A stretch of 64,000 bases of DNA from Myroides phaeus. GTDB taxonomy: Bacteria > Bacteroidota > Bacteroidia > Flavobacteriales > Flavobacteriaceae. Below the pieces are notes generated by a model. It had not been told where the DNA came from. It saw only the letters and a list, made by a program, of their open reading frames with translations, and did no database searches. Numbering within the stretch: the first letter of the stretch is position 1; the number at the start of each line of letters is the position of its first letter. Positions 26,288-34,513 of the stretch are shown in pieces. The stretch lies in assembly GCF_900099675.1 (NCBI RefSeq), contig NZ_FNDQ01000004.1:1-64000 (forward strand), in the 5' to 3' direction. The translations under genes were made by a program, and so were the position numbers.

Positions 26288-26632
26288 ATGAGTAAAAGAG
26301 CCGAACTTATTGAAAAGTATGCTGCAGATCTTAAAGAGAAATGTGGTGTAACTCCAAACATGGAATTATTAGAGAAAGTAACTATCGGATGTGGTCCTTC
26401 TATTTACAACAAGGATTCTTCTACAGTAGCAAGTTCTTCTGAATCAGAATTAGCAACAGTTAAAAACAACTTCTTAATCAAGAAATTAGGTTTAAAAGAC
26501 GATGCTAAATTAGATGAAGCTATTGCTAAAGTTATGGACCAATATGGTCAATCTAACAGAAATAAATACAGAGCTGTAGTATATTACTTACTAACAGTTC
26601 ACTTCAAAAAAGAAAGTGTTTATAATAAATAG
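26288..26632 (+). CDS. DUF2853 family protein
   Basis: A 114-aa all-helical cytoplasmic protein of the DUF2853 family. It is recognisable by the N-terminal SKRAELIEKYAADLKEKCG, the middle VTIGCGPSIYNKDSSTVASS and the C-terminal NKYRAVVYYLLTVHF. Structures of this family exist, but no function is known to me. It is monocistronic, with a clear terminator. It is often found near menaquinone genes in flavobacteria, as here with menD, but a link is unproven. Confidence 0.9.
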   Translation: MSKRAELIEKYAADLKEKCGVTPNMELLEKVTIGCGPSIYNKDSSTVASSSESELATVKNNFLIKKLGLKDDAKLDEAIAKVMDQYGQSNRNKYRAVVYYLLTVHFKKESVYNK

Positions 26633-26649
26633 TACTATTGTGTACCAAG

Positions 26650-26677
26650 AAAAGCCACTAATTTTAGTGGCTTTTTT
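26650..26677 (+). terminator. Terminator of the DUF2853 gene
   Basis: AAAAGCCACTA / TAGTGGCTTTT arms with a 4-nt loop and a following T-run, 18 bp after the stop. Confidence 0.88.
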
Positions 26678-26838
26678 TATGCTTTATTGTGAAGTTTATA
26701 TGCTCTAATGAATTTATTTTATCTTTTTAAGCATACTTCTTGGGCTGTTTTTATTATTTTATTAAGCTGTCTTGTATTTTGCCAAGTAACTTAGCAGAAT
26801 ACAATGTATTGTTTTTCAGCACAATAAATATCTTGTTA

Positions 26839-26938
26839 GGAACTTCTTTCGGAACAGTTGCGGAATAATGCAAGACTTGTTCGGAAAACACCCCCTTTTT
26901 CCGAACAAGTTCCAATGCGTTCCCAAATCGTTCCCAAA
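26839..26938. repeat. Phased GGAAC/GTTCC repeat array with 14-bp inverted repeat
   Basis: A perfect 14-bp inverted repeat (ACTTGTTCGGAAAA, 26875-26888; complement 26897-26910; 8-nt C-rich loop) is flanked by short motifs. Left: GGAAC at 26839, 26851 and a GGAA at 26862. Right: GTTCC at 26909, 26919 and 26930. Spacings of 10-12 bp place them on one face of the helix. It is not a simple terminator, because the stem has no U-tract on either side. Confidence 0.7.
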
Positions 26939-26954
26939 CAAAACACGTTTAAAA

Positions 26955-26986
26955 ACAAAAAAGCCAACCCTATGAAGGATTGGCTT
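26955..26986 (-). terminator. Terminator for the amidohydrolase transcript
   Basis: AAGCCAATCC pairs with GGTTGGCTT (one bulged base), and on the minus strand it is followed by a T-run. It is about 190 bp beyond the amidohydrolase stop. Confidence 0.65.
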
Positions 26987-27174
26987 AGTTTAGAAATATA
27001 AATTTTAATAATTAAGATTCAAAACACACTAAATCAAGATGCTATTAAAAAATATTTCTAAGAACAAGAATTCGCCCGAGGGCTAACTCTTCGTTAATTA
27101 AAAAAATATAAAATTGGGCTATGAAAAAAAAATTCTCTGTTACTTAAATAGCTTACTCTCTTTTCAAGAGACAA

Positions 27175-28506
27175 CTATTCTTTGATATAAACCATTTTCC
27201 CTTGGTTAAAGACTTGTTCTCGTTGTGGTAATCGCGCTACTGCTTCTGCAGAACAACTTGCTTTTACCAATACAAAACTCGCCTCATCTCCTACCTTGGG
27301 CCATTGACGCTCTCCTTTGTTTGAAAGGGGTAACACTTGGTCTTTTGTTGCTATTTGCAACGCTCTACTCAAGTGATAATCGTCTGTCCATCCGTATAAT
27401 TCCGCACAGTACTTTGCTTTTTCAAGCATATCACAGCTTCCAAATGGTTGCCAGTGATCTATGATACTATCGGTTCCCGTCATCACTTTTACCTTGTGTT
27501 TGTACAAAGTCGGTATTGGCATTGTCATCCGCCCAATAGGCACACTTGTAATTACCCCAATACCAAAGTGATTGAACTGTTCGGCAATGCTTTCCAGTTT
27601 ACTTTGTTCTATTTGTGCCAATGCAAAGCCGTGACTAATGTAGGTACGTCCTTGTAATGCTTTGTTTTCACTTACTCTTTTAATGATGTATTCAATAGCC
27701 GGAAGTCCCGTAGATGCTCCTTCGTGAAGGTGAATATCTACGCCTTTGTTGTAGTCTAAGGCAATTTGAAACATACTATCAAGTGATTTCTCCATATTCC
27801 CATCTACCGTGGTCGGATCTAATCCTCCAATGTAGTCAATGCCCATTTGAGCAGACTCACGCAACAATGCTTCTGAATCTGAATACAGAATACCGTGTTG
27901 TGGAAAGGCAACTATCTCTGCTTGAATGCCCTCTTTTTTGTTAGATAAGGCAACTTGTAGATGCTCCAAACTCTTCAACCCACTTGTAGGGTCTATATTT
28001 GTTTGACATCTTGTAAAATACGTTCCTTGACTATTCATCAGGTCAATTGCCATTTCGGCTTTTTCAACTGATTTCTCTAATAATCCCGGTAATATTCGCT
28101 GTTCAAGTGCTATCATATCCTTGACAGAATTACCCGGTCTGGGTTCTCCGTACCAACGTTCACCAAAAAACGTCTTGTCAATATGGATATGCATATCCCT
28201 TAATCCTGGCAACATTAACAATTCGCCTGCGTCTATTGTAGCTATAGAAAACGTCTTTACTCCTGCTTTGTCAATTGACTTTATAAGGCCATCAACAATA
28301 TACAAGTCATACAACTCCGTTTGAGTTCCATTTACTTGACCATTGTCATTGTAAACAAAGTTGTTTTCTAAGCGAACATTCAACAAGGCGAATTCATTAA
28401 CGTCTTCTAATTTTTGTTGTTGTTTCTTTTGAGAATAGCCATTTGAAGGGACAAACAATCCTCCCATAGCGGCAGTCGTAATCCCTAAAAATTGTTTCCT
28501 ATTCAT
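27175..28506 (-). CDS. Exported amidohydrolase, cytosine deaminase-like
   Basis: A 443-aa metal-dependent amidohydrolase. The first 25 residues look like an export signal (NRKQFLGITTAAMGGLFVPS, twin-arginine-like but with a single Arg). The TIM-barrel metal sites are visible: LPGLRDMHIHIDKTFFGE (about 99-116), the DIHLHEG block (about 240-246), ISHGFAL (about 273-279) and MTGTDSIIDHW (about 331-341). The order and the 'HIHIDKT...W' start are characteristic of the CodA/cytosine deaminase and N-isopropylammelide branch. Substrate is therefore inferred to be a cyclic amidine or pyrimidine. Directly downstream of an AraC regulator gene on the same strand (118-bp gap). Confidence 0.85.
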   Translation of the reverse strand: MNRKQFLGITTAAMGGLFVPSNGYSQKKQQQKLEDVNEFALLNVRLENNFVYNDNGQVNGTQTELYDLYIVDGLIKSIDKAGVKTFSIATIDAGELLMLPGLRDMHIHIDKTFFGERWYGEPRPGNSVKDMIALEQRILPGLLEKSVEKAEMAIDLMNSQGTYFTRCQTNIDPTSGLKSLEHLQVALSNKKEGIQAEIVAFPQHGILYSDSEALLRESAQMGIDYIGGLDPTTVDGNMEKSLDSMFQIALDYNKGVDIHLHEGASTGLPAIEYIIKRVSENKALQGRTYISHGFALAQIEQSKLESIAEQFNHFGIGVITSVPIGRMTMPIPTLYKHKVKVMTGTDSIIDHWQPFGSCDMLEKAKYCAELYGWTDDYHLSRALQIATKDQVLPLSNKGERQWPKVGDEASFVLVKASCSAEAVARLPQREQVFNQGKMVYIKE

Positions 28507-28624
28507 CGTCTTTTGAATTTATAGATTGTGGTGGTGGTCTAAAGTAACTTGTTCAAAACCTGGTTATTTATTCCATTGCAACAATCACAAAGATAAAAGC
28601 CAACGCCCAAGCCATATTGAGGTT

Positions 28625-29500
28625 TTATTCCTCTTTATTGTAATTTTTATAATTTGTTCTGAACTCCCCTGGAGTCACTCCCATTTGTCGTCTAAAAAAG
28701 TTATTGAAATAGCTGGTATCATTGAAAGACAGAGAAAAAGCAATCTCTTTTACAGACACATTAGTCGTTGTTAAAAGTCGCTTTGCTTCTAATAAGATAC
28801 GGTCCATAATAAGTGAACTTGCCGTAATTCCCAAGTATTTCTTACACAGTATATTTAAATAATTTGCTGTAATTTTTAATTCCTCCGCGTAGAAAGCAAC
28901 GTTGCTGTGTACTCTAAAGTTTTGCTCAATTAGCTTCTCAAAAGCCAAGATACTCTTGTCCATTGTATTCCAATCGATATTTGAATAAGAGCTTAAGTAA
29001 TCTTTTTGTAAGTATTTTAACAACAAGTGAAAACTCAATAAAGAAATCTCTTTATCTAACACTTTCTTTCCTTTCAAGCTCTTTTCTAACGCTTCTAATT
29101 GTGCTTTATACTTTTCGTAACTATCCTTCTTCAATTGTAAGCAGTTTGGTGCACCTAATTGAAAAAATGGCAAGGCACTATAAGTAGCATTAAGCGTTTT
29201 TAAGATCATTGAAGAAAACATCATTTGATACCCAACCGTATGTTCTTCTAACATCCAATAGTGTACTTGTTGTGGTCTTAAAAAATAAACTTGATAGTCA
29301 TTCACATTATGCGTTTTAAAGTCAATATCGTGAACTCCTCCTCCTTTTTCAACAAAGAAAACAAGGTAAAAATCATGTTTATGTGGCGTTATCAAATCAT
29401 TTCGCCCTTTCTCCGTGTGTTTAAATAATGTAATGTCCCAAGTAGCTTCTCCCAAAATATTTGAAGCTGACAAGGTCTCTATTTTTGTAGTATTAGCCAA
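28625..29500 (-). CDS. AraC family transcriptional regulator
   Basis: A 291-aa activator. The N-terminal part is a cupin-like sensor (about 25-150, with HKHDFYLVFFVEKGGGVHDID). The C-terminus is a double helix-turn-helix of the AraC type (about 200-285), ending VKEIAFSLSFNDTSYFNNFF followed by GVTPGEFR, the standard second-HTH motif. It probably senses a small ligand and controls the cytosine-deaminase-like gene that follows at 118 bp. The frame starts at a TTG (29500); no upstream ATG is available in frame, so the N-terminus is uncertain. Confidence 0.9.
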   Translation of the reverse strand: MANTTKIETLSASNILGEATWDITLFKHTEKGRNDLITPHKHDFYLVFFVEKGGGVHDIDFKTHNVNDYQVYFLRPQQVHYWMLEEHTVGYQMMFSSMILKTLNATYSALPFFQLGAPNCLQLKKDSYEKYKAQLEALEKSLKGKKVLDKEISLLSFHLLLKYLQKDYLSSYSNIDWNTMDKSILAFEKLIEQNFRVHSNVAFYAEELKITANYLNILCKKYLGITASSLIMDRILLEAKRLLTTTNVSVKEIAFSLSFNDTSYFNNFFRRQMGVTPGEFRTNYKNYNKEE

Positions 29501-30098
29501 TTGTAGTAAGATTTAAAAAATAAAGTAAATATGTTTCGAATAAAAGTATATAAAATCAAATATCTAATGAACAATATTTAGTTAAATATAACAAACATTC
29601 TCATAATGAGAATTTATATGAAGTAAAAACACATTAATAACCCTAAAAAAGTGCTTCCGGTTATTCGTGTTGAAAGTAAAAAGCTCATTCCGAAGAATGA
29701 GCTTTAAAGTGATATTAATTTAGTAAATGAATTAATTATTCGTTTCTAAGTGGAGTAAATAAATGCTTTTCTTTTTTGTTTTTCTTCTCCTCATCCTTTG
29801 CTATTACTGGGGTACCAGCTTTTCAGAAACAAAAAAACAAGCTTTTTTGTGAACTTTACTCTTGACAAATAAAACGCTTTTTTTGTTAAAACACAAATTG
29901 TTAGCGCAATTTTGTTCTTTTTTTATGTTATCGCACAATTTCTAATGCTAATCATTTTCATTAGATTATTGTTTCCTTTTACATACTGTAAACAAAAAAG
30001 TGTAAAAGCAACCACAGCGTATTAGGAGTTCATTATGATATATTCTCTATTTTCTTTCTTTCATATCTTCATAAATAATTTGCTAACTATTTGTGAGG
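29501..30098. other. Intergenic region, no gene seen
   Basis: About 600 bp of AT-rich sequence. The only notable element is an orphan 11-bp hairpin (AAAGCTCATTC / GAATGAGCTTT, 29680-29705) without a U-tract. No ORF or RNA gene is supported. Confidence 0.4.
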
Positions 30099-31631
30099 TT
30101 AATCTCCCATTACTTTATAGGTAGGGTCTTTGGCAATATTTACTTCCACCATATCTTTTGCGTTGTCTAACAAGTGATAACAGTCGTAACTCAAATGACG
30201 TAGGATTACTTTTTTATGGTGTGAGGCGTACAGTTTTGTCAATTTATTCACTGCCTCAATAGCCGACATATCAGCAATGCGCGACTCCTTAAAGTCAATG
30301 ATTACTTCTTCTGGGTCTTCTAATGGGTTAAACTTTTCTGAGAAAGTAGTTGTTGATCCAAAAAATAACGGTCCGTAGATAGCATATACCTTCGCTCCGT
30401 TTTCATCAATAGATACACGTGCACGAATGCGTTTAGCGTTGTCCCAAGCGAATACTAAGGCAGAAATGATTACTCCTACAAACACTGCTAAAGCCAGATT
30501 GTGTAGTATAATTGTGATAGCTGCTACGGTTATTCCGACAATAACATCGGCTTTAGGCATTTTAGTAATGAGTTTAAACGAAAACCACTTAAATGTTGTA
30601 ATAGCCACAATCATCATTACTCCCACTAATGCTGCCATTGGTATTTGCTCAATAACGGGGGCTCCGACTAAAATAACCAGTAAAATGGTAACGGCACTTA
30701 AGATAGCTGATATACGTGTACGACCACCTGAATTAAGGTTAACTAACGTTTGGGCTACCATAGCACATCCTCCCATTCCGCCAAAGAACCCGTTGATTAC
30801 ATTAGCATAACCTTGTGCTCTGGCTTCTTTATTGGTGTCTCCTTTGGTATAAGTGATTTCATCTACCATATTTAACGTCAATAGGGACTCTATCAAACCA
30901 ACGGCTGCCATAACCACAGAGTACGGCAGGATAATCTTAAGTGTGTCTAAAGTAAAGGGAACACTTGGCAAGTGAAATTGGGGTAACGAACCGCTTACAG
31001 ATGCAATGTCTGCTACGCGTTTGGTGTCGATTTGCAAAAAGAAAACGACTGCGGTTAGTACTAATATTGCTACTAATGACGAGGGAACTGCTTTTGTAAT
31101 TTTAGGTAATCCCAGTACAATTCCAATGGTAAGCAAGGTTAGTCCACCCATAATAAATAATGGCATTCCTGACAACCATTGCGTTTGTCCGTCCACAACA
31201 ACGGAAAATTGCTTCACCTGTGCCATAAAGATAATAACGGCTAATCCGTTTAAGAATCCATACATAACTGGTTGTGGAATAAGGCGCACAAACTTGCCGA
31301 GCTTGAATACTCCCACTAAAAACTGTATAATTCCGGCTAATATAACTGCGGCTAACAAATATTGTACTCCTTCTGTACTGATTAACGCCATCATTACGAC
31401 GATAGTTGCCCCTGCTCCACCGGCAATCATTCCGGGTCTTCCGCCAAAGAAAGCGGTTACTATTCCCATTAAGAAAGCGGCATATAATCCCATTAAAGGC
31501 GACAATCCTGCTAAAATGGCAAAAGATAGCGACTCCGGAATCATTGTCATTGCAGAGGTTAATCCGGCAAATATCTCGTTTTTATATCCGTATTTTCGAA
31601 GTGACTGAACTTCAGCCCACAATTCTTTCAT
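30099..31631 (-). CDS. SulP family inorganic anion transporter with STAS domain
   Basis: A 510-aa SLC26/SulP transporter that moves sulfate, bicarbonate or related anions across the inner membrane. The signature is GLTSAMTMIPESLSFAILAG (about 23-42) followed by SPLMGLYAAFLMG, with roughly 12-14 membrane segments. A glycine-rich segment around residue 270 (INGFFGGMGGCAMVAQT) belongs to the substrate core. A cytoplasmic STAS domain fills the C-terminus (about 415-505, DFKESRIADMSAIEAVNKL). In bacteria such proteins include BicA (bicarbonate) and DauA (dicarboxylates); which anion cannot be read here. Monocistronic. Confidence 0.92.
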   Translation of the reverse strand: MKELWAEVQSLRKYGYKNEIFAGLTSAMTMIPESLSFAILAGLSPLMGLYAAFLMGIVTAFFGGRPGMIAGGAGATIVVMMALISTEGVQYLLAAVILAGIIQFLVGVFKLGKFVRLIPQPVMYGFLNGLAVIIFMAQVKQFSVVVDGQTQWLSGMPLFIMGGLTLLTIGIVLGLPKITKAVPSSLVAILVLTAVVFFLQIDTKRVADIASVSGSLPQFHLPSVPFTLDTLKIILPYSVVMAAVGLIESLLTLNMVDEITYTKGDTNKEARAQGYANVINGFFGGMGGCAMVAQTLVNLNSGGRTRISAILSAVTILLVILVGAPVIEQIPMAALVGVMMIVAITTFKWFSFKLITKMPKADVIVGITVAAITIILHNLALAVFVGVIISALVFAWDNAKRIRARVSIDENGAKVYAIYGPLFFGSTTTFSEKFNPLEDPEEVIIDFKESRIADMSAIEAVNKLTKLYASHHKKVILRHLSYDCYHLLDNAKDMVEVNIAKDPTYKVMGD

Positions 31632-32002
31632 AGTGTTCTATTGTTTAAAAAAGACTGCAAAAATACAGCAATACTCCCCTTTTCTCCTGTTATTTAACAT
31701 TGGTATAAGTGTTATTTCAATGTGAAAACAGGTATTAAAGTTAGTGATTAAGACGAAACATCGAGAAGCCTTTGGTTTGATGGCTTGCAGTTTTTAGATT
31801 TATCGATGTGTAAGTATATTTTTTGCTGTTAGACCAATTGCCTATATATCAAGGGTAACCTCGCTTGAAAAGAAAACACAAGTTGTATTATCTGCTAAAA
31901 ACGCTTGTAAGAAAAGTTACTGTAAGGACTTGAATTTTTCTTGCTTTTTATGTTTATTGTAGTTTAATCAACTGACAAATAAACCTTAAACGTAATAACA
32001 CT
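31632..32002. other. Divergent intergenic region with nested hairpin
   Basis: Contains a nested inverted repeat (31758-31809): outer ACATCGA / TCGATGT and inner AAGCC / GGCTT. It is in the 5' leader side of the SulP gene on the minus strand, so a regulatory leader is possible. No ORF. Confidence 0.4.
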
Positions 32003-32221
32003 ATGAAAGACATTCAGATTGGACAACTTATTTTTACTAAAAAAGCGGTATTACTCATTGCTTTTCGCTTCTTTTTGTTGGGAATGGCAATTGGGGTAAG
32101 TGTTGCCTTAAAAGATGAACACGCAAATTGGGCTTTGCCTATTATTTTCTCTGGCGTAATCTTGTCTTTGCTTACTTTTAGAAAAACTACCGCAGAGAAT
32201 ATTATTGATGTAACTAAATAA
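32003..32221 (+). CDS. Small two-helix membrane protein (72 aa)
   Basis: Two hydrophobic helices (about 15-33 and 44-60) separated by a short charged turn (LKDEHANWA), with a basic N-terminus and a C-terminal tail. The 'positive-inside' pattern suggests both ends face the cytoplasm. No family recognised. It is followed by a lipoprotein gene on the same strand with its own promoter. Confidence 0.65.
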   Translation: MKDIQIGQLIFTKKAVLLIAFRFFLLGMAIGVSVALKDEHANWALPIIFSGVILSLLTFRKTTAENIIDVTK

Positions 32222-32256
32222 CGTTTGTAGAATGCCTACTTTTTTCTTATTCTAAC

Positions 32257-32287
32257 TTGTCTATTGCCTGAAAACAGAATACTTTTG
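32257..32287 (+). promoter_or_regulatory. Bacteroidota promoter of the 155-aa lipoprotein gene
   Basis: TTG (32257-32259), 20 bases, then TACTTTTG (32280-32287): a full match to TTG-N17-23-TAnnTTTG, 21 bp before the start codon. Confidence 0.65.
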
Positions 32288-32308
32288 ACAAAATAAAAAA
32301 GTAAACGC

Positions 32309-32776
32309 ATGAAAAGAATGTTAATGATAGTTGGTGCTTTGACAATGATAAGCACTGCAATGGTAGGGTGTAAAGATTCTGCTAAAAAAACGGCACAACA
32401 ACAAGCTGAAACTGTGGTTGTAGATGAAAAGGTGTTGATGGTAGATGGGGCTTATGTTTCTGAAGGATATACACAACGCGAAGAAGGATATGACTGGGTA
32501 AAAGTGATGGTTACTTCTACTGCTGCTGACGAGATTACAATTGCTATTCGCTCTCGTGAGGATATCAAAAAACCAACTTGTACTCTTGATGCGGTTGCAA
32601 AAAAAATTGGCGACCAAACGTACTTAGCGGAGTTAGAGGGTAAAAAAGTAACGTTTACTTTTACTGATAAATCGCTTGCTATTGAGGCTAAAGATGAAGC
32701 AGATAACAGTATCTTGTACTACTTCTGTTCGGGTGGTGCTTCTTTAAGAGGTACATATGAAAAAGTAAACGAGTAA
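32309..32776 (+). CDS. Putative lipoprotein (155 aa)
   Basis: The N-terminus is a lipoprotein signal (MLMIVGALTMISTAMVGC, lipidated Cys about residue 21) followed by a Lys/Gln-rich spacer. The mature domain is acidic and beta-rich, with two Cys in the mature part (KKPTCTLD and YYFCSGG) that could form a disulfide. I do not recognise a family. A textbook promoter precedes it and a terminator follows, so it is a well-defined single transcript. Confidence 0.8.
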   Translation: MKRMLMIVGALTMISTAMVGCKDSAKKTAQQQAETVVVDEKVLMVDGAYVSEGYTQREEGYDWVKVMVTSTAADEITIAIRSREDIKKPTCTLDAVAKKIGDQTYLAELEGKKVTFTFTDKSLAIEAKDEADNSILYYFCSGGASLRGTYEKVNE

Positions 32777-32790
32777 TTATCTTATGATAC

Positions 32791-32820
32791 AAAAGCACTT
32801 CTTTATGAGGTGCTTTTTTT
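32791..32820 (+). terminator. Terminator of the 155-aa lipoprotein gene
   Basis: AAAAGCACTTC pairs with GAGGTGCTTTT (one wobble), 5-nt loop, followed by a T-run. Confidence 0.85.
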
Positions 32821-32959
32821 ATACTCTTTGGTGAGCTTGTGTAAATAGCACATCTTTCTTGCTGTATTATCGTGTTAAATATATCTAAAAACAACAATGC
32901 CTTACTATAACAACAAAAAAGAATACCTACTTTAGAGAAAATACCTGATTATAAAGAAT

Positions 32960-34051
32960 ATGAAATTCGTTTTCAATACTATAAGCTTACTGATTACAGT
33001 AGCGACATTCTCTCAAAATAACGTAAATGACTTAAAAAAATCTCCTCTCTTTGCTTATGAAGTAATGGACTTAGATAATATGGAATATGCTAATGGGGAC
33101 TTGCTTTGGCGTACGTTTGAGAAGGATACTATCATCAATAATAAATCTTTTAAAAAGTATAACCTTACTAGTATAAAAAACTTCGAGAAAGACTTAACGC
33201 GCAAGGAACTTTTCTATTATGAGTCGTTTGACAAGAATATGTATGAGAAGTTAAATGACAACTTGACTAAGTTGCATTCGTTTAAAACTAATGTGGATAC
33301 GCAACAGGGGTTGTTGTTTGGTCAAAAGACGACGATTAAAGTAACCTTATCTTCTGCAATTGACGATTTAACGTTGGGAAACAATGCGGTGAGTACTTAT
33401 TCCGACTTGGCTAATCCTACAGCATCTGTAAAATTGTCTGTTCCTCATCAATGGGCTATTGAGGAGGATAATGATAATGCGAATATCAAGCAGTTGTTTG
33501 GTGATTTCTTTACTAAACTCGCTGAGGGTATTCGCACCAACAAACAAACGTCTAATAAGCAGTTAAACAAGGTTGGCGATGAGTTACAAGTGGTGTACAA
33601 CGCAATAGCTTATGATGCTATAACGGGTAAAGCTACGCGCAAGGATACGTATATCAACGATTTTAAGGTAGTTAAAGAAGTGGAGAGCAACGGTAAAAAG
33701 GGGATTGTTATTGAGTTGAGAAACTCTAAGTCTGCTGTTGTAACAAAGCAAACTGTTTTCTTGGATAACAACTTGTTTGTGTTTGACAACAATACGTCTA
33801 TTCCTGCTAAAACCTACACTCGTAAAAAAGCGTTTAACGATAATGAGGGGCTTATTCTTGAAGGGGTTACGGATATAAAGGTGGGGGGTAGAACATTTCC
33901 TACTATTCACAAATATACTACAAACGGATTGTTTTATACTAAAACATTGAGCTTTTTCCCTGTTTACTTATCTGAAAAATATGGGGTTGAGAGTAGAATC
34001 AGCTATGCGAAGATTAACAATGTTGTTTATGGTAAAAAGATTAGTTTGTAG
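32960..34051 (+). CDS. Secreted hypothetical protein (363 aa)
   Basis: The N-terminus is a signal peptide (FVFNTISLLITVATFSQ), so the protein is exported. The mature part is long, mostly beta-rich and charged, with repeated short strands (GKATRKDTYINDFKVVKEVE, GKKGIVIELRNSKSAVVTK) but no Cys pairs and no catalytic signature. I cannot assign a family. It is a single gene; the repeat array at 34114-34450 starts 62 bp after its stop. Confidence 0.7.
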   Translation: MKFVFNTISLLITVATFSQNNVNDLKKSPLFAYEVMDLDNMEYANGDLLWRTFEKDTIINNKSFKKYNLTSIKNFEKDLTRKELFYYESFDKNMYEKLNDNLTKLHSFKTNVDTQQGLLFGQKTTIKVTLSSAIDDLTLGNNAVSTYSDLANPTASVKLSVPHQWAIEEDNDNANIKQLFGDFFTKLAEGIRTNKQTSNKQLNKVGDELQVVYNAIAYDAITGKATRKDTYINDFKVVKEVESNGKKGIVIELRNSKSAVVTKQTVFLDNNLFVFDNNTSIPAKTYTRKKAFNDNEGLILEGVTDIKVGGRTFPTIHKYTTNGLFYTKTLSFFPVYLSEKYGVESRISYAKINNVVYGKKISL

Positions 34052-34113
34052 TTTGTAAGTTGTAACAGGTGGTATATATTTACTGCGTTATCACCTATCA
34101 CACTTCACGTATT

Positions 34114-34215
34114 CCACACCACCGATGTAGGGGTGAATTACTATTCACCCGCAATGTTGTTTATTTATAAACAAACCTGCGTAATCCTTATCCACAAAGA
34201 CGTTTTACGCTTCAC
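34114..34215. repeat. 102-bp repeat, copy 1
   Basis: Contains hairpin A GGGTGAAT/ATTCACCC (34131-34138 with 34143-34150, 4-nt loop) and hairpin B TTGTTTAT/ATAAACAA (34157-34164 with 34167-34174). It differs from copy 2 at one base and is the best-preserved copy together with it. Confidence 0.9.
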
Positions 34216-34220
34216 GTTTC

Positions 34221-34322
34221 CCACACCACCGATGTAGGGGTGAATTACTATTCACCCGCAATGTTGTTTATTTATAAACAAACCTGCGTAATCCTTATCC
34301 AAAAAGACGTTTTACGCTTCAC
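34221..34322. repeat. 102-bp repeat, copy 2
   Basis: Differs from copy 1 at one base (CACAAAG becomes CAAAAAG). Both hairpins are preserved. Confidence 0.9.
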
Positions 34323-34348
34323 ACATCACGTATCACGCTTCACGTATT

Positions 34349-34450
34349 CCACACCACCGATGTAGGGGTCAATTACTATTCACCCGCAATATTGTTTATT
34401 TATAAACAAACCTGCGTAATCCTTATCCACAAAGACGTTTTACGCTTCAC
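34349..34450. repeat. 102-bp repeat, copy 3
   Basis: Separated from copy 2 by a 26-bp spacer. A G-to-C change (GGGTCAAT) breaks one arm of hairpin A and a G-to-A change lies beside hairpin B, so this copy appears older or relaxed. Confidence 0.9.
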
Positions 34451-34472
34451 ACATAACGTTTTACGTTTCCCC

Positions 34473-34505
34473 AAAAAAAAGGGACACTCTATTGAGCATC
34501 CCTTT
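34473..34505 (-). terminator. Terminator of bshA
   Basis: On the minus strand AAAGGGATGCTC pairs with GAGTGTCCCTTT through two G-U wobbles, followed by an 8-base U-tract. Just past the bshA stop. Confidence 0.85.
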
Positions 34506-34513
34506 CGGTATAT

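Larger units (their letters stand above)
26633..27174. other. Convergent intergenic region with phased repeat array
   Basis: Between convergent genes. It contains the DUF2853 terminator, an array of GGAAC/GTTCC motifs around a 14-bp inverted repeat (26839-26938), and a second hairpin on the minus strand (26955-26986). No ORF. Confidence 0.6.
34052..34472. repeat. Region of three 102-bp repeats with ACGT-type flanks
   Basis: Three direct copies of a 102-bp unit (34114-34215, 34221-34322, 34349-34450) lie between convergent genes. The spaces between them and the flanks are made of ACGTTTTACGCTTCACGTATT-like segments of the same motif family as 1970-2046. Each unit contains two perfect hairpins. 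There is no ORF. Confidence 0.9.

Noticed and set aside
29680-29705. Intrinsic terminator
   Set aside because: The 11-bp stem has no U-tract on either strand and no gene ends nearby.
34114-34450. CRISPR array
   Set aside because: Repeats are 102 bp with 5- and 26-bp gaps, no uniform spacers and no cas genes.
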